Under the pieces are notes generated by a model that saw only the letters and a list, made by a program, of their open reading frames with translations, did not search any database and was not told the origin of the DNA. Of a stretch of 12,487 bases of DNA, positions 7,048 through 12,487 are shown piece after piece (the first letter of the stretch is position 1; every line of letters begins with the position of its first letter). Source of the DNA: an uncultured Gemmatimonadota bacterium (GTDB lineage Bacteria > Gemmatimonadota > Gemmatimonadetes > Gemmatimonadales > GWC2-71-9); contig CALGOK010000183.1 of NCBI GenBank assembly GCA_937961295.1, positions 1 through 12,487 of the forward strand, written 5' to 3'. Position numbers and translations under genes: made by a program.

Positions 7048-7164
7048 GGTGAAGGGTGATGGGTGAAGGGTGAAGGGGAAGGCTGGCCGGCGCCGGAGGC
7101 GATAGCGCCGAGCGTAGATGTTCGTCTGGCAGTCCCCTTCACCCTTCACCCATCACCCTTCACC
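7048..7164. repeat. Palindromic heptamer-arm element, copy 2
   Basis: Left arm 7048-7078 and right arm 7134-7164 form a perfect 31-bp inverted repeat, 32 bp if A7079/T7133 is counted. Each arm has four heptamers, and the same variant (GGTGATG, opposite CATCACC) occupies the second position from the outside in both arms. The 55-bp core (7079-7133) matches the copy 1 core at 45 positions. The copy lies between the reductase stop (7170) and the hydrolase ATG (7016), 31 bp ahead of that ATG, in the same orientation as copy 1. A minus-strand transcript from the sgaA-reductase operon would read through it and could fold into a very long hairpin. Confidence 0.9.
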
Positions 7165-7169
7165 GGTGT

Positions 7170-8144
7170 TCACCGCACCCGGTCCCCCGGGTCGCGGCCC
7201 TCGAAGAACGCCTCGAGGTTGGCCAGCGCGCGAAACCCCATCGCCTCGCGTCCCTCGCGGGTGGCGCTGCCGAGGTGCGGCATCAGCGTCACCTGCTCCA
7301 TGCCGAGCAGGCGACGGTCGACCTCGGGTTCGCGCGGGTAGACATCGAGTCCTGCCCCGGCCAAGTGCCCTGCGAGGAGCGAGGCGATCAGCGCGTCGGT
7401 GTCGACCACGTTGCCGCGGGCCGTGTTGATCAGGAACGCCCCCGGCGGCATCAGTGCCAGCGCGCGCGCATTGATCATTCCCGCCGTCTCGTCGGTGCCA
7501 GGCACGTGCAGCGACACGATGTCGGACGCCGACAACAGCGCCTCCAGCGACCGCACCGGTTCGACGCCGAGTTCGGCGAGCGTCGCGGCATCCGGCATGG
7601 TGCGTCCCCAGCCGAGCACCCGCATCCCGAAGCCCCGGTAGGCGCGCGCCGCCACGGCCCGCCCGATCCGGCCGAGGCCGACGATGCCGAGGGTGCGTCC
7701 GGTGACCTGGCGTCCCATGAGGTGCGTCGGCCGCCACCCGCGCCAGCGGCCGCCGCGCAACTGGCGCTCCCCTTCCCCGGCGCGACGAAGCGTCATGAGG
7801 ACCAGCGTCATCGCGAGGTCGGCGGTGTCGTCGGTGAGCACATCGGGGGTGTTGGTCACCACGATGCCGTGCGCTGCCGCCGCGTCGAGGTCGATGTTGT
7901 CGGTGCCGACGCCGAAGTTGGCGAGGATCCGCGCCCGGAGCGGATACGCGGCAAGCACCTCGGCGGTGATCCGGTCGGTGACCGTACACAGCACCGCGTC
8001 GCCCTCGCCGAGCGCGCGCTGGAGCCCGCCCGCATCGAGCGGTTCGTCCTCGCTGGAGAGCACCGCGTCAAACCGCTCGCGCAGCGCCTCCTCCACCGCC
8101 CCCGGCAGGCGCCGGGTCACCACCACGCGGGGTCGCGCGGTCAC
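7170..8144 (-). CDS. D-2-hydroxyacid dehydrogenase, probable hydroxypyruvate/glyoxylate reductase (glycerate dehydrogenase)
   Basis: This NAD(P)H-dependent 2-ketoacid reductase has 324 residues, the usual family length. The nucleotide-binding motif is GIVGLGRIG (153-161). The catalytic triad is Arg243 (INTARGNVVD), Glu272 (DVYPREPEV) and His290 (MPHLGSATREG). ANFGVGTDNIDL (75-86) and RWRGWRPTHLMG (133-144) are typical of the GyaR/HprA glyoxylate-hydroxypyruvate reductase group. Its likely role is reduction of hydroxypyruvate, made by the adjacent serine-glyoxylate aminotransferase, to D-glycerate, the substrate of the nearby glycerate kinase. The GTG start at 8144 overlaps the aminotransferase stop as GTGA; the open frame continues upstream to 8756, but that part overlaps the aminotransferase and has no family similarity. 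Cofactor preference is not assigned. Confidence 0.92.
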   Translation of the reverse strand: MTARPRVVVTRRLPGAVEEALRERFDAVLSSEDEPLDAGGLQRALGEGDAVLCTVTDRITAEVLAAYPLRARILANFGVGTDNIDLDAAAAHGIVVTNTPDVLTDDTADLAMTLVLMTLRRAGEGERQLRGGRWRGWRPTHLMGRQVTGRTLGIVGLGRIGRAVAARAYRGFGMRVLGWGRTMPDAATLAELGVEPVRSLEALLSASDIVSLHVPGTDETAGMINARALALMPPGAFLINTARGNVVDTDALIASLLAGHLAGAGLDVYPREPEVDRRLLGMEQVTLMPHLGSATREGREAMGFRALANLEAFFEGRDPGDRVR

Positions 8145-9310
8145 AGCGCTTCGGTCCACGCGCGGAGTGCGGCGGTGGCCCCGGAGCCGAACGGCACCCG
8201 CGCCCCAAGATCGGAGAGCGAGAGCTCCACCAACCCCAACGCGCCGAGCAGCATTCCCTCGTTGAGGTCGCCGAGATGGCCGATCCGGAATGCCATACCG
8301 GAGAGCTCGCCGAGTCCGCCACCGAGGTCGAGCGACCGGGCGCGATGGGCGTGGGCCACCAGCGCGCGCGCGTCCATGCCGGGAGGCGTCATCACCGTGG
8401 TGACCGTGTCGGAGGCGTCGCGCCACTCGCGGCAGCAGCGCACCAGACCCCACGCATCGACCGCGGCGCGCACGCCATCGGCGAGCCGATGGTGGCGTGC
8501 CCACACGGCGTCGAGGCCCTCCTCGAGCAGCATGGTCAGTGACTCGCGCAGCCCGTACAGCATCGGCACCGACGGCGTGTACGGGAACCAACCCGCGGCG
8601 TTCTGCTCGAGCATCGGGCGCAGGTCGAAGTAGCCGCGGTGGCCCACGTCGCGCTGGGCCAGCGTCACCGCGCGAGGCGAGAGCGCCAGCAATGCCAGGC
8701 CGGCAGGGAGCATCAGTCCCTTCTGCGAGCCGGTGAGTGCCACGTCCACTCGCCACGCATCGTGGTGGTACGGGATCGACCCGATTGACGACACGCCATC
8801 GACAAGGAGCAGTGGCGGATGATCGGGGTCATCCATGGCGCGACGGATCGCGGCCACGTCGGCGGTCACACCGGTGGAGGTCTCGTTGTGGACCACCAGC
8901 ACGGCACTGATCTCCCGCTCGGCATCGTTCGCGAGCAGCTCCTCCACCCGATCCGCCGGAGGTGCCTCGCCCCATTCGAGTTCCTGCAGCCGGCGCACGT
9001 CGTAGCCGAGGCGTCGTCCCAGGTCGACCCAGAGATCGGCGAAGTGCCCCGCCCCGGTCATCAGCACCGTGGCACCCGGGTCGAGCGCGTTGGTCATCGC
9101 CGCCTCCCAGCCGCCGGTGCCGGTGGCGGGGAAGATCGCGACGCTGCCGTCGGTGGTGTCGAACACGGTGGCAAGGTCGCTCAGGATCGGCAGCACCAGC
9201 TCGGGGAAGTCGGCGGCGCGATGGTCCTCCGACGCGCGGTGCATGGCACGGAGGATCCGGTCGGGGATGTTGGTGGGCCCGGGAACGAAGAGGTGTCGGC
9301 GACCCGGCAT
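8141..9310 (-). CDS. sgaA: Serine-glyoxylate aminotransferase (class V, PLP-dependent)
   Basis: The predicted reaction is L-serine plus glyoxylate to hydroxypyruvate plus glycine. The 389-residue product opens MPGRRHLFVPGPTNIPDRIL, the signature N terminus of serine-glyoxylate aminotransferases such as that of methylotrophs, followed by SEDHRAADFPEL. It has FPATGTGGWEAAMTN (60-74), the PLP-ring aspartate in LLLVDGVSS (Asp171), the Schiff-base lysine in TGSQKGLMLP (Lys197), the YTPSVP segment (244-249) and the carboxylate-binding arginine Arg342 in MAFRIGHLGD. The ATG at 9310 is preceded by GAGG and aligns with the family start; the longer frame from 9397 adds a non-family tail across the divergent promoter region. 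It is the first gene of a two-gene unit with the hydroxypyruvate reductase. Alanine-glyoxylate activity is an alternative. Confidence 0.93.
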   Translation of the reverse strand: MPGRRHLFVPGPTNIPDRILRAMHRASEDHRAADFPELVLPILSDLATVFDTTDGSVAIFPATGTGGWEAAMTNALDPGATVLMTGAGHFADLWVDLGRRLGYDVRRLQELEWGEAPPADRVEELLANDAEREISAVLVVHNETSTGVTADVAAIRRAMDDPDHPPLLLVDGVSSIGSIPYHHDAWRVDVALTGSQKGLMLPAGLALLALSPRAVTLAQRDVGHRGYFDLRPMLEQNAAGWFPYTPSVPMLYGLRESLTMLLEEGLDAVWARHHRLADGVRAAVDAWGLVRCCREWRDASDTVTTVMTPPGMDARALVAHAHRARSLDLGGGLGELSGMAFRIGHLGDLNEGMLLGALGLVELSLSDLGARVPFGSGATAALRAWTEAL

Positions 9311-9378
9311 CTGCCCTCGTCGGCTGGGGTGGGCGATGACGGAGTGTAAGTTGCCAGCGTCCCCACGGCGAGGGTCCC
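9311..9378. promoter_or_regulatory. Divergent promoter region between sgaA and the glycerate kinase
   Basis: If the kinase starts at CTG 9379 this 68-bp gap must hold both promoters. On the plus strand TAAGTT (9347-9352) ends 26 bases before that CTG. On the minus strand TACACT (9348-9343) ends 32 bases before the sgaA ATG. The two candidates overlap almost completely, which would allow joint control of the pathway. Neither has a recognisable -35 box, so support is limited to position and -10 similarity. Confidence 0.33.
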
Positions 9379-10728
9379 CTGTCCTACGAGCCGACACCGC
9401 GCGAGGCGCGTGCGCAGCTGGAGCGCTGGTTCGCCGCCGCGGTTACCGCGGTGGAACCGGAGCGCGCCACGGCCCGCGCACTGGCACGAGCCGCGCCGCC
9501 CGACGCGGCGCCCGCGGTGTTCGCCTTTGGCAAGGCCGCCCACGGAATGGTGCGCGCCGCCGTCGCCTGGCTCGATGCCCATGGCCTCGCGCTGGCGGGC
9601 GGACTGGTGGTGGCGCATCACGCTGCCGACGGCGAGCCGCTCCCGCTGGAGTCGCTGGTGGCCGACCACCCGGTCCCCGGGGCGCGCTCCCTCGCCGCCG
9701 CGGATCGGCTTGGTGCGGTGATTCGCTCGCTCCCCGCACGCGCCCCGGCGCTGGTGTTCCTCAGCGGTGGCTCCAGTTCGCTGCTCGCGGCACCGCTCGA
9801 GGGGATCTCCCCGGACGACCTCACCTCCGCGTTCGACGTGTTCCACGATCTCGGCCTGCCGATCCACACGATGAATGCACTGCGTCGGCAGCTCACCCGC
9901 TGGAGCGGCGGCCGGCTCGCAGCCGCCCTCGGTGCCCGCGACATGCGCGCCTGGGTCATTTCCGACGTGGTGGACAACGACCTCGGCGTCATCGGATCGG
10001 GACCGCTGGTCGGCGGCCCGATCGACGCCGACACGCTGGTGCGTGTCCTCACCCGCCCGGACCTTGTGGAGCGGATCCCCGGCGCGGTGCTCACCGCGCT
10101 CGCCGCCGGAGCGCCACCCGATGTGCGCGAGATCCCGCATCACCTCGTGGCGGATCGCACCATGGCCGGGGAGGCGGCGGTCCGGTCCGCGCAGGCCGAG
10201 GGGGTGAAGGCGATGCTGCACGACTCCGCCATCACCGGTGACGTGCACGACGCCGCGACCCGCCTCGCCGAGTGGATTGCCCACCACGTGACCCACCACT
10301 CGCTCCCTGACCGAAGCACCGGCGTCCTGGTCGAGCCCGTCCCGCGCGAACCGCGGCTGCACGTGTGGACCGGCGAGACGACGGTACGGTTGCCGCCGGA
10401 TCACGGCACCGGTGGCCGGGCGCAGCAACTGGCATTGCTCGTGGCGCGGGAACTCGAGGCGATGGCGCGGCGCGGGATCCGCACCCACACCATCCAGGTG
10501 CTGGTGGCGGGCACCGACGGGCGTGACGGACCCACCGACGCCGCGGGAGCGATCGTGGATCGGGAAACGGTGGCGCGGATCGTGGCCGCGGGGATCGACG
10601 TCGATCACGCCATCGCGCGCTGCGACGCGCATGCGGCGCTCGACGCGGCGGGAGCGCTGCTCCGCACCGGTGCCACCGGCACCAACGTGGCCGACGTGGT
10701 GATGGTGCTGGGGAGGAACTGGTACTAG
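9379..10728 (+). CDS. Glycerate 2-kinase, MOFRL/GckA type
   Basis: This enzyme phosphorylates D-glycerate with ATP, in this class usually giving 2-phosphoglycerate for lower glycolysis. Counting from CTG 9379 the protein has 449 residues. Motifs are FAFGKAAHGM (48-57), LSGGSSSLL (128-136), NALRRQLTRWSGGRLA (166-181), SDVVDNDLGVIGSGPLVGGP (195-214), the MOFRL-domain GTDGRDGPTDAAGA (378-391) and TGATGTNV near the C terminus. The first ATG/GTG/TTG codon in frame is GTG 9451, but the upstream stretch REARAQLERWFAAAVTAVEP reads as a genuine glycerate-kinase N terminus, and the frame is open only from 9340. CTG 9379, with GAGGG four bases before it, is therefore the best start. The gene is divergent from sgaA and completes the serine-to-phosphoglycerate route. 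Its stop overlaps the next gene's stop. Confidence 0.9.
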   Translation: MSYEPTPREARAQLERWFAAAVTAVEPERATARALARAAPPDAAPAVFAFGKAAHGMVRAAVAWLDAHGLALAGGLVVAHHAADGEPLPLESLVADHPVPGARSLAAADRLGAVIRSLPARAPALVFLSGGSSSLLAAPLEGISPDDLTSAFDVFHDLGLPIHTMNALRRQLTRWSGGRLAAALGARDMRAWVISDVVDNDLGVIGSGPLVGGPIDADTLVRVLTRPDLVERIPGAVLTALAAGAPPDVREIPHHLVADRTMAGEAAVRSAQAEGVKAMLHDSAITGDVHDAATRLAEWIAHHVTHHSLPDRSTGVLVEPVPREPRLHVWTGETTVRLPPDHGTGGRAQQLALLVARELEAMARRGIRTHTIQVLVAGTDGRDGPTDAAGAIVDRETVARIVAAGIDVDHAIARCDAHAALDAAGALLRTGATGTNVADVVMVLGRNWY

Positions 10729-11840
10729 GGCGTGGCCTCCGCCACATCCTTGGTGGGCAACCAGGTGCAAGCAGATGCATCGACCAGGAACGAACGAATC
10801 CAGCGCTCGACATCGCCAGCGGCAGTGGTGCGCTGCTCGACGAAGAACAGGGTGTCGCCCGAGAACGTCGGGATCGCCAGGTCATCCGGGGTGATGGGTC
10901 GCTCGCCATCCACGCACGCCGCAGCCAGGTCGGGTCGCAGCAGCGAGACGAAGTAGCGCTGTGATACGGCCTCGAGCCCTGCCGAGCCACGAGTCAGCAC
11001 CGGATCGAGGTGGATCACAACGATCGCCCCGTCGCTGCGACGGTGGATGCCCAGCGTCAGGGACGCGACCGGTTGCCCGTCGCGCCGTTCGCCGCGCTGC
11101 GCGGCATCGATCACCGCCTGGGCAGCGCCCGCCGGCGCGCCGCGCCGGCGCACCGCAGGGAGCGGCGTCACGGTGGTTCGCGCCCCTGCCTCGTCGAGAT
11201 GCGCCACACCAGGCACCAACTGCAGTAGCGCCAGCCATTCCGAGCCTTTGCCAGCCACCACACCCGGGAAACCGTGTGAAAGGCTGATTCCAGGGCTCCC
11301 AGCCCACTCCGGCGGCATCTCCCCCAACGGGGCCATGGCATCGGTGGAGCGGTTCCACGACACGAAGGGTGCCGGCTGGCCAGCAACCGGGATGATCACG
11401 GTTCCATCCCGCTCCGCCCAGTTTCCGAGGGCGATCGCTCCGCCGGGGTACGGAATCTCCTCGAGGAGCAGGCCGGAGGTGCTCTCGAACAGGATCAGCA
11501 TCCCCCGATTCGGATCGGCGACGGCGAGGACACGGTCATCGTCGAGCAAGTCGAGACCTGATGGGGTCTCGAACTCCCCAGGCCCGCTGCCGCCTCGGCC
11601 GATGGTGCGCCGATGCCGACCATCCGGGCCGAAAACCTGGACCGACCGGGTGGCAAAGTCGGCGACGAACAGCTCCCCACCGGCCGACCGGGCGATTGTG
11701 CCCACCTGTCGGTCGAATGGAGCGTCGTCAGACTCGATGAGTGCGGTCGAGTCGAGGGCGATCAGGTTCGGGGGGAGCGATTGCTCGGTCGCAGCGCAGG
11801 CACCGAGCAGGAGCGGAAGCGCGAGTCGGAAGAATCGCAC
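10725..11840 (-). CDS. Six-bladed beta-propeller lipoprotein
   Basis: This 371-residue protein starts with a lipoprotein signal, MRFFRLALPLLLGAC, with the lipobox LGAC and Cys15 as lipidation site. The body has beta-propeller (NHL/6-bladed) features: GTIARSAGGELFVADFATRS, then VQVFGPDGRHRRTIGRGG and GSGPGEFETPSGLDLL, typical of the 6-bladed beta-propeller family common in Gemmatimonadota and Bacteroidota. It probably faces the periplasm or outer surface; ligand and role are unknown. GTG 11840, with GAGG six bases upstream, is preferred over a TTG at 11897 because it places the signal peptide at the N terminus. The tail of the gene (for example 10741-10800, 34 G+C of 60) is less GC-rich than neighbouring genes. 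Its TAG stop shares the palindrome CTAG with the convergent kinase gene. Confidence 0.86.
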   Translation of the reverse strand: MRFFRLALPLLLGACAATEQSLPPNLIALDSTALIESDDAPFDRQVGTIARSAGGELFVADFATRSVQVFGPDGRHRRTIGRGGSGPGEFETPSGLDLLDDDRVLAVADPNRGMLILFESTSGLLLEEIPYPGGAIALGNWAERDGTVIIPVAGQPAPFVSWNRSTDAMAPLGEMPPEWAGSPGISLSHGFPGVVAGKGSEWLALLQLVPGVAHLDEAGARTTVTPLPAVRRRGAPAGAAQAVIDAAQRGERRDGQPVASLTLGIHRRSDGAIVVIHLDPVLTRGSAGLEAVSQRYFVSLLRPDLAAACVDGERPITPDDLAIPTFSGDTLFFVEQRTTAAGDVERWIRSFLVDASACTWLPTKDVAEATP

Positions 11841-11968
11841 GAGGTGCCTCAGGGGGTTGGGAGGTTGCTCCAACCTACGCGCTGAAAGCCCGAACAACCT
11901 GTCGAAACGATCTCAAACGAATGACAGTTCCGCTGCCGGTTCGTGACAGCGACCGCGCGACCCCGTGC
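11841..11968 (-). promoter_or_regulatory. Spacer upstream of the beta-propeller gene with candidate -10 and small inverted repeats
   Basis: On the minus strand TAGGTT (11877-11872) ends 31 bases before the GTG start and fits the TARNTT pattern seen at other gene starts here. It lies beside a perfect inverted repeat, GGTTG-CTC-CAACC (11863-11875), which could be an operator. A second inverted repeat, CGCTG/CAGCG with an 11-base loop (11931-11951), lies just after the LytR_C gene and might help end that transcript, though no strong T-tract follows. Two AAACGA units ten bases apart occur at 11905-11920. Confidence 0.3.
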
Positions 11969-12361
11969 TCAGCTCGAGTCCCGCATCACCACCACGGTGA
12001 GGTCCACCAGCCGGGTCGGGTCGGGGGCATCGATCACCTCGATCGGACCGAGGATCTCGGCGACGCGGCCGGCACCGGTGGAGTCGCCGCCGCGCACCAG
12101 CACGCGAGTCGGTCGCGGCGCGGTGTCGCGCTGGGCCGCCGGCGCATTCTCCCAATTGACCACGTCGAGCCCGCCGCGCCGCAACCGCAACGCGGCGTCG
12201 CGTGCCGCCCCGGGCTCGCCACCGCCGTTCCACACCTCGACGGTCACCGTGCGCGGCAGCGCATCCCAGTCGCGGTCAGCGGTTCCCTGACCCCGGTCAC
12301 CGCACGCCGCGACGGCGAGCACCATCGCGAGCGCGGCGGGGCGCCGCCGGGGCGCTCTCAT
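11969..12361 (-). CDS. Small lipoprotein with stand-alone LytR C-terminal (LytR_C) domain
   Basis: The 130-residue product has a basic N terminus, a hydrophobic stretch and Cys20 (PAALAMVLAVAACGDRG), fitting a lipoprotein signal. The rest matches the LytR_C fold: VEVWNGGGEPGAARDAALRL (41-60), GLDVVNWENAP (64-74), TRVLVRGGD (85-93) and VIDAPDPTRLVDLTVVV near the end. In LytR-CpsA-Psr proteins this domain follows the catalytic LCP domain, which attaches polymers to the cell wall; here the LCP domain is absent, so a separate envelope role or partner is implied. The ATG overlaps the stop of the upstream gene as ATGA, showing it is the second gene of that unit. The specific function is unknown. 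Confidence 0.83.
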   Translation of the reverse strand: MRAPRRRPAALAMVLAVAACGDRGQGTADRDWDALPRTVTVEVWNGGGEPGAARDAALRLRRGGLDVVNWENAPAAQRDTAPRPTRVLVRGGDSTGAGRVAEILGPIEVIDAPDPTRLVDLTVVVMRDSS

Positions 12362-12487
12362 CCGGCCACCGCCTCGAGGAAGGCGAGCGTCTCGGGACGC
12401 GGCGGGCGTCCCTTCCGCTCGTGGAACACGATCCGCCGTCGGATCACCTCGGCGAGCACGGCCTCGCGCTCCGCGGGAAAGCGGTCG
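12358..12487 (-). CDS. C-terminal end of an unrecognised protein, cut by window edge
   Basis: The frame is open from the window edge to a TGA at 12360-12358, which overlaps the LytR_C start as ATGA. About 42 residues are visible; they are charged and probably helical, including DRFPAEREAVLAEVIRRRI and VFHERKGRPPRPETLAFLEA. The overlap and frame argue for a true gene end. I do not recognise the family from this tail. Confidence 0.6.
   Translation of the reverse strand, partial: DRFPAEREAVLAEVIRRRIVFHERKGRPPRPETLAFLEAVAG

Noticed and set aside
7046..7167. Target-site duplication around the repeat copies
   Set aside because: Bases flanking both copies were compared; no matching direct duplication was evident, so a specific transposition mechanism is not claimed.
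7275..8633. 452-codon plus-strand open frame opposite the reductase and aminotransferase
   Set aside because: Antisense to two well-identified enzymes and with no family features.
8145..8756. Long N-terminal extension of the reductase frame
   Set aside because: It lies entirely over the aminotransferase gene and family length and the GTGA overlap support the start at 8144.
9311..9397. Extended start of the aminotransferase at 9397
   Set aside because: The extra 29 residues are not family-like and cross the kinase promoter and start; ATG 9310 matches the family N terminus.
9181..10770. 529-codon minus-strand open frame opposite the glycerate kinase
   Set aside because: The plus strand encodes clear glycerate-kinase motifs over the same bases.

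Overview
The window is GC-rich (about 70% by eye), gene-dense bacterial chromosome. Genes are packed with many four-base start/stop overlaps, and GTG, TTG and probably CTG starts are used alongside ATG. The gene set (six-bladed beta-propeller lipoprotein, stand-alone LytR_C lipoprotein, aspS next to the ybeZ-ybeY-CBS transporter genes) together with the composition suggests a Gemmatimonadota-like organism. That assignment is an inference, because no rRNA or other phylogenetic marker is present. No tRNA, rRNA, prophage, transposase or CRISPR array was found.

Region 1 (1-4690, minus strand) is one tightly coupled operon read right to left: aspS (aspartyl-tRNA synthetase), a PhoH/YbeZ ATPase, ybeY (16S rRNA maturation endonuclease), a CNNM/CBS/CorC-type membrane protein, and the start of a second CNNM-type membrane protein cut by the window edge. 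All four junctions are four-base overlaps. The ybeZ-ybeY-CorC order matches the widespread ybeZYX cluster and links rRNA maturation, stress and divalent-cation handling to tRNA charging.

Region 2 (4691-5956) is a 204-bp divergent spacer holding two hairpins, a T-box-like sequence and promoter-like elements, followed by rlmN on the plus strand.

Region 3 (5956-7164) is the most unusual part. Two direct copies of a 117-bp palindromic element bracket a gene for a secreted alpha/beta hydrolase. Each copy has arms of four GGTGAAG-type heptamers facing each other around a 55-bp core. One arm supplies the stop codon and last residues of the hydrolase.

Region 4 (7170-10728) encodes three consecutive steps from serine and glyoxylate to phosphoglycerate: serine-glyoxylate aminotransferase and a hydroxypyruvate/glyoxylate reductase (minus, overlapping by four bases), and divergently a MOFRL-type glycerate 2-kinase (plus) that seems to start at CTG. 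Together they form the serine-to-glycerate arm of the serine cycle or photorespiratory salvage.

Region 5 (10725-12487, minus) holds a beta-propeller lipoprotein that shares a CTAG stop palindrome with the kinase, a small LytR C-terminal-domain lipoprotein, and the 3' end of an unrecognised gene overlapping it by four bases.
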